Shown here: positions 36,829 through 44,901 of the stretch, in pieces
Layout: every line of letters starts with the position of its first letter
Position numbering within the stretch: position 1 is the stretch's first letter
Assembly (NCBI GenBank): GCA_024400505.1
Contig: JAKSMP010000008.1
Location: forward strand, 1 to 59,161
Direction: 5' to 3'
DNA from: Bacteroidales bacterium
GTDB taxonomy: Bacteria > Bacteroidota > Bacteroidia > Bacteroidales > P3
DNA: 59,161 nt
Notes under the pieces: model-generated
The model's input: the letters and a program-made list of their open reading frames with translations, nothing else
What the model was told of the DNA's origin: nothing
The model's database searches: none
Program-made: the position numbers and the translations under genes

Positions 36829-37884
36829 ATGAAAATTAAATATCTTACACCATTTATCGCCTTGGCCATGACTGTTGTCATGGGGTGCAATCCCAGTGCT
36901 AATACTTCTCGTGAAACCTGCAATCTGTCGGGTGCAGGTGCCACTTTTCCCGAACCATTCTACAGTATGGCTTTCGATGCTTTTACCGCCACAAACGGCC
37001 ATCAAGTAAACTATGGCGGAATCGGATCCGGTGGTGGAGTACGCAATTTGAAAGATAAGATCGTGGATTTTGCCGGAAGCGATGCCTTTTTGAGCGATGA
37101 CGAGATGCTAGAAATGGATGCTGTTGTGCATGTTCCCACTTGTATGGGTGCTGTGGTATTGGGCTACAACCTCCCAGGCATATCTGAACTAAAGCTTTCG
37201 GGTGAAGTGGTGGCCGATATTTTTGCTGGCAAGATCACCAAGTGGAATGACGTCCGCATCCTGGCACTCAACCCGCTAGCCAAGTTGCCTGCCAAAACTA
37301 TCATACCCGTGTTCCGCTCCGACGGCAGTGGCACCACCTTCGTTTTCACCCACTACCTGAGTCAGGTGAGCGAGGATTGGAATAGCAGCTATGGCGCAGC
37401 CAAGTCGGTCGATTTCCCCGTTGGTCAGGCTGCCAAAGGCAATCCGGGTGTGTCCAGCGTGGTTAGCCAAACACCTTATTCCATCGGTTACATTGGCTCC
37501 GAATATGCTTTTGCACAACATATTGCCATGGCAAAGTTGCAGAATGTGAGAGGTGAATTTGTCGAACCTTCTGTAAAGAGTATTTCTTTAGCTGCCAGCG
37601 GCTCCATGCCTAGCGACACGCGAACCATGATCACCAATGCCGATGCCAAAGGAGCCTATCCAATCAGTTGCTTCACTTGGATTATTGTCTATCGCGAACA
37701 ACATTATGCCGATCGCTCTCAATCTCAGGCTCAGGCCACTGTCGATCTGCTCAAGTTTATGCTGCGCGACAGCACTCAGCAGTCGGCCAAGTTGGTGAAT
37801 TATGCGCCCTTGCCCAAATCCATGATTAGAACCAGCCTTGAAAATATTAAGCAAATAACCTTTGACGGCAAGCCATTGGAATAG
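36829..37884 (+). CDS. pstS: Phosphate ABC transporter substrate-binding lipoprotein
   Basis: High-affinity periplasmic phosphate-binding protein. The 351 residues start with a lipoprotein signal (lipobox MGC, C22) followed by LSGAGATFPEPFYSMAF, GGIGSGGGVRNLKDKIVDFAGSDAFL and FRSDGSGTTFVFTHYL, the three phosphate-contacting motifs of PstS. It follows the porin gene by 14 nt and precedes pstC after a 100-nt gap. Confidence 0.95.
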   Translation: MKIKYLTPFIALAMTVVMGCNPSANTSRETCNLSGAGATFPEPFYSMAFDAFTATNGHQVNYGGIGSGGGVRNLKDKIVDFAGSDAFLSDDEMLEMDAVVHVPTCMGAVVLGYNLPGISELKLSGEVVADIFAGKITKWNDVRILALNPLAKLPAKTIIPVFRSDGSGTTFVFTHYLSQVSEDWNSSYGAAKSVDFPVGQAAKGNPGVSSVVSQTPYSIGYIGSEYAFAQHIAMAKLQNVRGEFVEPSVKSISLAASGSMPSDTRTMITNADAKGAYPISCFTWIIVYREQHYADRSQSQAQATVDLLKFMLRDSTQQSAKLVNYAPLPKSMIRTSLENIKQITFDGKPLE

Positions 37885-37984
37885 TACTTTGTTGATGTGG
37901 GGAGTAGGTGTGGCCAACGTTCCGCCTCTTCCCTTGATTTGTAATGAATATTAAGAAGTTACCTCTAGAAAGCATTTTATTGAT

Positions 37985-38917
37985 ATGCTCAAAAAAATGA
38001 AAAAACAGCCAAATGCCCAACATTCATTTTCGATAGGTGGTGTTGTCTCGGCCATACAAAACCCCGACAAACGCTTCACTTTGCTGTTGTGGGCTGCCGC
38101 ACTAGTGGTGCCATTGATTTGCTGTGCTATGCTCTTTAGTTTGATATCAGACTCTGTTCTTGCTTTTGGCGAGTTTGGTATCTTTAAATTTATCACTTCA
38201 TCGCAATGGAGCTATACCGAAGGCCATGAAAGCTGTGGCGCTCTGCCATTCATTGTGGGCACATTAGAGTCAACATTTCTGGCTCTCTTCTTTTGCATCC
38301 CATTTTCCTTGACGGTGGCTCTGTTTGTGGGCGAATACTATAAAGGGCGTAAGGTGGCCGCCGTTTTCGGCACCATCACCGACCTCCTGGCTGGCATACC
38401 TTCCATCATCTATGGTCTGTGGGGTTTCTATGTTTTGCGCCCAATCGTGGTGGCGTTGGGCCTTTCCGAACAAGGTTCGTGCATCCTCACTGCTTCTATG
38501 GTGTTGGCAGTGAGGATTGTGCCTTACGCAGCTTCGTTGAGTGCTGAATTTATCAAGATGGTGCCAGCCGAACTCAAAGAGGCGGCCTACAGCCTTGGTG
38601 CCACAAGAGGTGAAGTGTTGCGAACGGTGGTGTTCCCTTGTGCTGGATCGGGCATCTTTTCGGCGTTTATTCTTGCCATAGGTAGAGCATTAGGCGAAAC
38701 GATGACCGTGACAATGCGCATCGGCAACACCAATCAAATGCCAACCTCGCTCTTGTCCACTGGCAACACTATGGCCAGTATCATTGCCAACCAGTTTGGC
38801 GAAGCCGATGGACTGAAGTTGTCATCTCTGTTTGCTATCGCTCTCATCCTCTTCACACTCACGGCTGCTATCAACCTCATTGGAAAAATTCTTATACACA
38901 GAGCTCAAATTCGGTAA
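37985..38917 (+). CDS. pstC: Phosphate ABC transporter permease PstC
   Basis: One of two inner-membrane permease subunits of the PstSCAB importer. It has 310 residues, six predicted membrane helices and the EAA-type loop ELKEAAYSLGATRGEVLRTVVFP. DLLAGIPSIIYGLWGFYVLRP is a PstC hallmark. A first ATG at 37985 and a second at 37997 are both possible. Confidence 0.94.
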   Translation: MLKKMKKQPNAQHSFSIGGVVSAIQNPDKRFTLLLWAAALVVPLICCAMLFSLISDSVLAFGEFGIFKFITSSQWSYTEGHESCGALPFIVGTLESTFLALFFCIPFSLTVALFVGEYYKGRKVAAVFGTITDLLAGIPSIIYGLWGFYVLRPIVVALGLSEQGSCILTASMVLAVRIVPYAASLSAEFIKMVPAELKEAAYSLGATRGEVLRTVVFPCAGSGIFSAFILAIGRALGETMTVTMRIGNTNQMPTSLLSTGNTMASIIANQFGEADGLKLSSLFAIALILFTLTAAINLIGKILIHRAQIR

Positions 38918-38970
38918 CGATGAACAAACTTAAAATCAGATTATTCAAAAGCCACCTGCTGCATTATTAG

Positions 38971-39780
38971 GTGGTGGTGCTGGCCGCGCTAATGTCGGTT
39001 CCCCTTCTCGCCATATTAGGGAAAGTAGCCGTCGAAGGCGTCAAAAATCTCACCCCTCAGTTCCTCTTCCAATCTACGCCCACCACCTATCAAGCTTTGA
39101 TTGCCACAACTTCGGGCACCGCTATCCCCGGGGGAATTGCCAACGGCATAGTGGGCACGTTGTTGATGCTGGTAATGGCCTCAATTGCAGCCATCCCGGT
39201 TGGCATATTCAGTGGTGTGTTTTTAGCCGAACGGCACGACACCATTTTTGCCAAAGTGGCCAGTTACATGACCGACATTCTGCAGGGCACACCCTCCATC
39301 ATCTTAGGCATCATAGTATATGCCTGGATTGTTATTCCCATGCGGGGCTATAGTGCCATTGCTGGGACTGTGGCACTGGGTATCATGATGCTGCCGCTCA
39401 TTGTGAGATCAACCGAGGAAGCTGTCAAAATGCTTCCTTCAAGCTATAATGAGGCGGCCTTGGCATTGGGTGGAAGCCATTTCCTCACTGTGTGCAAAGT
39501 GATAATCCCGTCGGCATTTGGTCAAATCTTTACGGGTACCCTGCTGGCCGTGAGTAGGATTATTGGCGAAACAGTTCCACTGATGTTCACCGCCTTGGGG
39601 TGTGCCGTGGTGCAATGGAATATAGCCCGGCCCATGTCGGGTGTGCCACTGCTCATCTGGCAATTTTTCAACAACCCCACATTGCAGCCTTTGTTATGGA
39701 GCGCTTCACTAGTGTTGCTCATCATAGTGCTGCTGCTGAATGTATCATCTAAAATCGTAGCAAATAAATGGAAAATATAG
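38971..39780 (+). CDS. pstA: Phosphate ABC transporter permease PstA (in-frame stop upstream of the start)
   Basis: Second permease subunit of PstSCAB. Residues from the GTG at 38971 onward cover the membrane helices and the EAA loop NEAALALGGSHFLTVCKVIIP, plus DILQGTPSIILGIIVYAW. An ATG at 38920, 2 nt after the pstC stop, opens the same frame and encodes a typical PstA start (MNKLKIRLFKSHLLHY) but meets a TAG at 38968-38970. Only if translation restarts at one of the GTG codons immediately after the TAG is a nearly full-length PstA made. Its last 13 nt overlap pstB. It may be functional through re-initiation or be a recent nonsense mutant. Confidence 0.85.
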   Translation: MVVLAALMSVPLLAILGKVAVEGVKNLTPQFLFQSTPTTYQALIATTSGTAIPGGIANGIVGTLLMLVMASIAAIPVGIFSGVFLAERHDTIFAKVASYMTDILQGTPSIILGIIVYAWIVIPMRGYSAIAGTVALGIMMLPLIVRSTEEAVKMLPSSYNEAALALGGSHFLTVCKVIIPSAFGQIFTGTLLAVSRIIGETVPLMFTALGCAVVQWNIARPMSGVPLLIWQFFNNPTLQPLLWSASLVLLIIVLLLNVSSKIVANKWKI

Positions 39781-40538
39781 ACAAAACGATATTGAGAATC
39801 CACGACCTAAGCGTCGCATATACTGCCGATAAACTTTCGGTCAGCCATGTAAACTGCGATATTCCGCGCAATCAGATTACGGCCATCATGGGCCCTTCGG
39901 GATGTGGTAAAAGTACCCTGCTTCGTGCCATCAATCGAATGCACGAGCTCTATCGAGGAATTCAAGTTAGTGGTCAATTGTGGATGAATGGACTAGATCT
40001 GCTGAAAACTAACGCCATGCAGGTGCGTCGCCAGGTGGGTATGGTGTTTCAGCGGCCCAATCCATTCCCCACGATGAGCATTGCCGATAATATCTTGGCT
40101 GGTTATTCACTCAATGGTCTCCGCCTCGACAAGTCGCAACGCCAGACCATCGTGGAGCAAAGCCTCCGAAGCGTAGGGTTGTGGGATGAGGTAAAAGATT
40201 CACTCACCAAGCGTGGCACATTCTTGTCAGGTGGTCAACAGCAGCGTCTGTGCATTGCTCGTGCTTTGGCGCTGCGTCCCAGCCTCTTGCTCATGGACGA
40301 ACCCACCTCGGCATTGGACCCCATCGCAACGGCAACTATCGAAAATCTCATCTCCGAACTAAAGCAAGAAGTCAGTATCATTATTGTCACCCACAATATG
40401 GGGCAGGCGCGACGTATCTCGCAGAAATCTCTGTTCATGTATTTGGGCGAACTGGTTGAGTGTGGCGATACTGAGCAATTGTTCTCCGATCCATCCGATT
40501 CGCGCACAAGGGCCTATTTGTCGGGTCATATTGGTTGA
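39768..40538 (+). CDS. pstB: Phosphate ABC transporter ATPase PstB
   Basis: ATPase that powers phosphate import. The 256 residues have Walker A GPSGCGKST (42-50), the Q-loop FQRPNPFPTMSI typical of PstB, signature LSGGQQQRL, Walker B LLLMDEPTSALD and the H-loop VTHNMGQARR. It overlaps pstA by 13 nt. No phoU follows; the 627 nt after pstB carry inverted repeats and no gene. Confidence 0.96.
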   Translation: MENIDKTILRIHDLSVAYTADKLSVSHVNCDIPRNQITAIMGPSGCGKSTLLRAINRMHELYRGIQVSGQLWMNGLDLLKTNAMQVRRQVGMVFQRPNPFPTMSIADNILAGYSLNGLRLDKSQRQTIVEQSLRSVGLWDEVKDSLTKRGTFLSGGQQQRLCIARALALRPSLLLMDEPTSALDPIATATIENLISELKQEVSIIIVTHNMGQARRISQKSLFMYLGELVECGDTEQLFSDPSDSRTRAYLSGHIG

Positions 40539-40636
40539 TCAATCATCAGCAAAGGGGCATGTGATCATGTCCCTTGCTGCTTATTATGCCAACATCTAAA
40601 ATTGTTTTTCTAGCAGAGCAAGCTCGGTCTGAAGGA

Positions 40637-40693
40637 CTGAAAGAAATAATCAGAAATTATTAATAACTAGTAATTTCTGATAATTTCTTTCAG
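40637..40693. repeat. Long inverted repeat after pstB
   Basis: Two 23-nt arms (40637-40659 and 40671-40693, arm CTGAAAGAAATAATCAGAAAT...) with one mismatch and an 11-nt A/T loop. It may end the pst transcript, but it lacks a T tail and is longer than usual; a mobile hairpin element is possible. Confidence 0.7.
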
Positions 40694-40987
40694 TTTGTAA
40701 CTGACATACCTCCACAGGCCTTGGGAAATGACACAATGCCTGCAGGGGGTTCGTGCCGACTTGGTGTCGGTGTAACTGAGTCTCTGACACTTCAATTGCC
40801 ACCTCTATTCTAGCCAAGTATGCTCCCTTGGAAAATTGTTGTGGTTGTAAATGATGGTAGTCTGTTTTTTGGGATTTGCCCTATGGGGTTTTGGTTTTGT
40901 GGGTACACTCTCTTTTCAATAGGCATTACCACGGCAATACTACGGCATCACCATTGAGTTTCGTTCTCGAGCGGTTTGGTCGAAAGA

Positions 40988-41116
40988 AGTGTCATGGTGT
41001 CACGAGTGTCAGGTGTCATTCTATCTGTGAATTTACATGCTTCGCAATTCTTTCTTCCAAAGGGAAGAGTATGTTCAAACAAGTATGACACCTGACACCT
41101 TTGACACTTGACACCC
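40988..41116. repeat. Inverted clusters of TGTCA / TGACA motifs
   Basis: Four TGTCA motifs (about 40989-41018) and four TGACA motifs (about 41087-41114) face each other across about 66 nt. The inner arms GTGTCAGGTGTCAT (41006-41019) and ATGACACCTGACAC (41086-41099) are exact inverted repeats. The region lies between pstB and the histidine kinase gene and encodes nothing recognisable; the rest of this 627-nt gap also shows no gene. Confidence 0.65.
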
Positions 41117-41165
41117 ATTGGGGTGGCGTATTTCAAACAGAATATAGTATCGATTGTGGAGCGGT

Positions 41166-42386
41166 CTAGGTATTTTTCGAGGTCGCCAATAAGTCAACAA
41201 TTATCGTGAGTCCGCCTCCGGGCGTGTTTTCGGCCTTAATTCCATCTCCATATTGTAGCGCTATGTTTTTGGCAATGGCCAATCCCAGTCCAGTGCCACC
41301 AAGTCTTCTGGATCGGCTTTTATCCACTCGGTAGAAACGTTCAAAGATATAAGGCAGGTGCTCTTCGGGCACACCTATACCATTGTCTGTGAGCTTGAAT
41401 ATGTAGTGGTCGTTCGCGCATTTTGCTTGCACATCAAAGTAAGTGGCTCCTGTTGCATGGGCAAGCACATTGTTGAAAAGGTTGCGAAAAAGAGAATAAA
41501 CAATCGAAGCATCACCCTGCATAGGCATGGTTTGCGGGATGTGTAGCCTCAGCAAAATGTGGCTTCCTTCAAATTGAGATTGTGTTTCTTCCGCTATTTG
41601 CATAAGGATTTCCGCAGCGTCAATAGGCGTGTTGGGCCGCACAATACTTGCTTCGTCCAGGCGTGAAAGGGTGGCCATATCGGCAAGTAACGAGCTCATT
41701 CTGCGGCTCTGGACATAACATCGTTCCAAAAATGAATTCCGTTGGCTGTCAGGCAACTCAGGGTTCGATACCAGCGTCTCCAAATACCCTTCAATAGCCG
41801 CTGCAGGGGTTTTTAGTTCGTGTGCTGCATTTTCAGTCAATTGTCTTTTTATCCGCTGTTTTTCTCTTTCGCCACGCATAAACATCATTCTAAAATACAT
41901 GGCCACAAAGAGCAATACAAGAATGCCTGCTGTGTAATAGAAGAAGGTGTAATCGTGCTGCAGCGAGGACGTCAGCTCGGCAGAGTAGGGCACAGACGAC
42001 CGCACAATGCTGTCGTTGAAACGAGTGGCGGAATAGAAATACCGCTCGCCATCGGTTATCGACACCCGCTTGATGTCATACCCCCATCCATTGTGTATTG
42101 CCTCTTGAATCTCTTTGCGGTGCAAATGATTCTCCATCCTATCCACATCCCTATCCTCTGTTTCGGTAAGCACATTACCCAGTGTGTCAACAACTGTCAC
42201 ACGGATAGACTCATCGCCGTACCCCATTCTGTATTGGTAGTTGTTCAGCTGCAGCCGAGAGTGGAGAATGTCTATCCTGAACGACCGTTCCCGGCTGTAT
42301 TCATATATGCCAAACACCAGTGTCACCACGGCAATAAGAATCGTTGTGGCAACAAATATGCTGTTGGATATCTTTTTGAATTTCAT
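41166..42386 (-). CDS. Sensor histidine kinase, probably PhoR-like
   Basis: A 406-residue inner-membrane sensor. Helices lie at about 8-28 and 148-168 with a periplasmic domain of about 120 residues between. HisKA has H189 in NAAHELKTP, and the HATPase domain carries DNGIGVPEEHL and the G-boxes GGTGLGLAIAK. It overlaps the response-regulator gene by 4 nt (ATGA). Position beside pstSCAB suggests phosphate-starvation sensing (PhoR); the sequence itself does not prove the signal. Confidence 0.88.
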   Translation of the reverse strand: MKFKKISNSIFVATTILIAVVTLVFGIYEYSRERSFRIDILHSRLQLNNYQYRMGYGDESIRVTVVDTLGNVLTETEDRDVDRMENHLHRKEIQEAIHNGWGYDIKRVSITDGERYFYSATRFNDSIVRSSVPYSAELTSSLQHDYTFFYYTAGILVLLFVAMYFRMMFMRGEREKQRIKRQLTENAAHELKTPAAAIEGYLETLVSNPELPDSQRNSFLERCYVQSRRMSSLLADMATLSRLDEASIVRPNTPIDAAEILMQIAEETQSQFEGSHILLRLHIPQTMPMQGDASIVYSLFRNLFNNVLAHATGATYFDVQAKCANDHYIFKLTDNGIGVPEEHLPYIFERFYRVDKSRSRRLGGTGLGLAIAKNIALQYGDGIKAENTPGGGLTIIVDLLATSKNT

Positions 42387-43072
42387 TTGTTCCTAAAAAT
42401 GTAACCATATCCAAAACGAGACTGTAGGCACTCGCTGTAATTGCCAATCTTCTTGCGGATACGAGCAATGTTCACATCCACAGTCCTGTCCGTCACATAG
42501 CAGTTCTGCCATACTTCGTGGAGAATCTTCTCCCTCGAAAATACCTGGCCAGGATTGGACATCAGCAAAGCTAAAACCTCAAATTCTATTTTGGTGAATG
42601 GCATTGCCGTGCCATCTACATGGCATTCCTTGCTCTCGGTATTGAGTATTAGCCCCTTATATTGAATTATATTTGCCAAGTTGTTTTTCTCACTATTGGA
42701 GTCATGCTCGTTCTGCGAGCGCATGAGCACCGCTTTCACACGAGCTTTTAATTCTTTTATCCTGAAAGGTTTGCACACATAGTCATCGCTGCCCAGTGCA
42801 AATCCTTGAAGGATGTCGTCTTCCATAGCCTTGGCTGTGCAAAAGATGATAGGGATAGATGCTGTGCGAGCGTCAGCCTTTAGCTCCATAGCCCATTCAA
42901 AGCCCGATTTAGGTGTCATCATCACATCTAGCAATATCAAGTCGGGCAAATCGTTGCCCAACGTAGGTGGTTCCTCATACGTTTCCACTTCATACCCTTC
43001 TATCTCAAAATTGAGTCGGAGAATATCGCAAATGTCGGGTTCGTCATCAACCACTAGTATTTTCTGTGGCAT
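42383..43072 (-). CDS. OmpR/PhoB-family response regulator
   Basis: A 229-residue transcription factor. The receiver domain (1-118) has the acidic pocket D9-D10, phospho-acceptor D49 in LILLDVMM, the switch T79 and K101 in CKPF. A winged-helix OmpR-type domain follows (about 130-229, REKILHEVWQNCYVTDRTVDVNIARI). It is the first gene of the two-gene unit. Given neighbouring pst genes and the 11-bp-spaced repeats upstream of the porin gene, PhoB is the best guess. Confidence 0.9.
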   Translation of the reverse strand: MPQKILVVDDEPDICDILRLNFEIEGYEVETYEEPPTLGNDLPDLILLDVMMTPKSGFEWAMELKADARTASIPIIFCTAKAMEDDILQGFALGSDDYVCKPFRIKELKARVKAVLMRSQNEHDSNSEKNNLANIIQYKGLILNTESKECHVDGTAMPFTKIEFEVLALLMSNPGQVFSREKILHEVWQNCYVTDRTVDVNIARIRKKIGNYSECLQSRFGYGYIFRNK

Positions 43073-43409
43073 ATCATTTATAATTGGTGATTCTATACAA
43101 TTATTAACGCAATAGATGCAATTATGTTATACCAAACCCCATTCGTCATTAAATTGTAACAAAATCATTCTTCCTAGAAATAAAGCAACCGAAAAACCAG
43201 AATCAACAAGATGCAAATCTGCCTCTATCATGTCGAGCCTCAGCCAAGATGTTTTTGTCATCGGTGGCAAGGTTGTTGCTTGAGGAAAGTGACTGCAGTT
43301 TTTCAATATTTCCCATAATCCTTTCGTTATTCTTCGATACCTGACATCAGTTCCTTCTGCTGCTAAACTATTGTTGCTCTTTTCCGCCATTATACTCTTG
43401 ATGGTTGGG

Positions 43410-43465
43410 AACCATATATCTCCTCGTTAGGAACCATATATCTGCTGATCGTAAACCATATATCT
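43410..43465. repeat. Three AACCATATATCT repeats with 22-bp period
   Basis: Identical 12-mers begin at 43410, 43432 and 43454, exactly two helical turns apart, followed by CCT/GCT/CCT. They lie in the 843-nt gene-free gap between the response regulator and gldN paralogue. There is no palindrome; regulatory array or slippage repeat are both possible. Confidence 0.75.
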
Positions 43466-43617
43466 CCTTGCAAAGCTGGGCTGCGATTCTGAGTAAAAGT
43501 GAAAACCCAACATGAATAGAGCTGTGTCGTTGGTTTTCATGTATAGCAAAGCATGCGAAATGATAAGTCTGATCGTTGCTAAGCGATGGAGAGAATCCAT
43601 GCTTAGGGCTAAGCATG

Positions 43618-43725
43618 GTCGTAAGTTAGGCCTTCACGGTGTCTTAACTTAAGGCTTCAGTTGGTCTTAACTTAAGGCTTCGGCTGGTCTTAACTTAAAG
43701 CTTCGGTTGGTCTTAACTTATGGCG
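43618..43725. repeat. 23-bp tandem repeat array (GTCTTAACTTAAGGCTTCRGYTG)
   Basis: Copies of GTCTTAACTTAAGGCTTC start at 43641, 43664, 43687 and 43710; a degenerate copy starts at 43618. The period is a constant 23 bp. Each unit contains CTTAACTTAAG, itself nearly palindromic. The remaining parts of this intergenic gap (43073-43409 and 43726-43915) show no supported gene. Confidence 0.8.
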
Positions 43726-43915
43726 AACCATTGCCTAAACTAGGGTTAATGTTGATCTAGATTAAAGTTGTGCTTTCCCCCACATATACTTTAGTGTCTA
43801 TTTCTGTGGATGGTCTTAAAATTAAGTTGGGCTCTTTATTACCCATCCTTATTGTTTAGTTGTTTAAATGGTGAATTCGTGGAGCCCACCTTAAATGCTT
43901 TATTTGCCAATAGGG

Positions 43916-44791
43916 CTAGTATTCCCACATGTCGAGGGAAATATTCATGATCTCTTCTTCGATTCTTTCGGATTCGATGAGTGCATCTTCACCTGTTAGG
44001 TACTCGTGAATGGCGCGGTTATAGACATTGTCCTCGCGGGTGATGAAGGATGTGTACATGAATGAATTGAAGGCATATTCCCAAGTGGGAAGGTGGACAA
44101 GGTTTTCTCTGCAGTAAGCTTCTTTCTTGGCAAAGAGTACGCGCACGTTCCAAGATTGCATGGGTATCCAGAATAGGGTTTGGGTGCCCATGAACTCGGC
44201 TTCGCCATCGATATACTTGTATTTCTCCTCCATAGGAGCAAGACCTAGTTTGCGCACTTGCATGCCACTGCGTGCACGGTCGAGATAAACGGCTTCTTTT
44301 ACTGAGTATTGATAAATATCCTCGGATGAGAATTCGTGAGGAACAAATACGGTGGTGTAGTCGGCTTCGCCCCAATCATCATAGACTGCCATTTCTACGG
44401 TATCGCTGCGGGTAGCACGTTCCACCACGACCTGTCCGTCGAGGGGGATTTTCATTTCATCATCCTCGAAAATTTCTATCTCACCTGCAACAATTGCGTC
44501 CCAAAGTACGTAGGCTAAATTCTTGCGTCCACGGATCCCTTCAGGCGTGTTAGGGAAATAGAAGTATTGATTTTCTTTTTCGCGTACATCTATAGTACGC
44601 CAAATGAGTTTACCCCAATAAACATCGGCTTCACGAACATAGCCCAACTCTTGCGGCTTTTGCTCCCATGTCATGGTACGCTGATAATAGTCGTTGGGTT
44701 GAGGTTCGACAAATTGTGCCATCAAATCATGACTGCAGAGTGTAATCATGATGAAAATGAGTGTGGCTGTGATTTGTTTTGTCGTGATCAT
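43916..44791 (-). CDS. gldO: GldN/PorN paralogue (GldO-like)
   Basis: A 291-residue exported protein of the T9SS ring family GldN/PorN. A signal peptide (about 1-25, ...DLMAQ) is followed by the same blocks as the adjacent gldN: WRTIDVREKENQYFYFP, EFEIFEDDE-like EIEIFEDDEMKIPLDG, FWIPMQSWNVRVLFAK, and the end HEYLTGEDALIESERIEEE. It is the last gene of the por/gld cluster, 110 nt after gldN, with a hairpin in the gap. Flavobacterium johnsoniae has a similar gldN-gldO pair with partly redundant roles; that equivalence is inferred from position and similarity. Confidence 0.85.
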   Translation of the reverse strand: MITTKQITATLIFIMITLCSHDLMAQFVEPQPNDYYQRTMTWEQKPQELGYVREADVYWGKLIWRTIDVREKENQYFYFPNTPEGIRGRKNLAYVLWDAIVAGEIEIFEDDEMKIPLDGQVVVERATRSDTVEMAVYDDWGEADYTTVFVPHEFSSEDIYQYSVKEAVYLDRARSGMQVRKLGLAPMEEKYKYIDGEAEFMGTQTLFWIPMQSWNVRVLFAKKEAYCRENLVHLPTWEYAFNSFMYTSFITREDNVYNRAIHEYLTGEDALIESERIEEEIMNISLDMWEY

Positions 44792-44805
44792 CTTGTTTAT
44801 TGATA

Positions 44806-44854
44806 AAAGAAAAGAGTTAAGAATAAGTGTGGCTTACTCCTAACTCTTTTCTTT
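44806..44854 (-). terminator. Hairpin between gldN and its paralogue
   Basis: A perfect 14-bp stem AAAGAAAAGAGTTA / TAACTCTTTTCTTT with a 21-nt loop. On the minus strand it ends in a T-rich arm. It may terminate or attenuate transcription before the second gldN gene, or stabilise the upstream mRNA. Confidence 0.6.
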
Positions 44855-44901
44855 GTTTTGCCGCACTAGCTAATGCGGCGGTTTATTATGCGAGCACTAG
44901 A

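Noticed and set aside
40876-41136. Short frames on both strands in the gap between pstB and the kinase
   Set aside because: They only cover the TGTCA/TGACA repeat region. The translations show no clear domain, so I treat them as non-coding; a decayed remnant is possible.
43127-43390. 87-codon minus-strand frame downstream of repeats
   Set aside because: No similarity to a known protein and no promoter; composition resembles the surrounding non-coding DNA.
43410-43725. CRISPR array candidate
   Set aside because: Repeats are short (12 and about 18 nt), with spacers of 5-10 nt and period 22-23 bp. There are no unique 30-nt spacers or cas genes.
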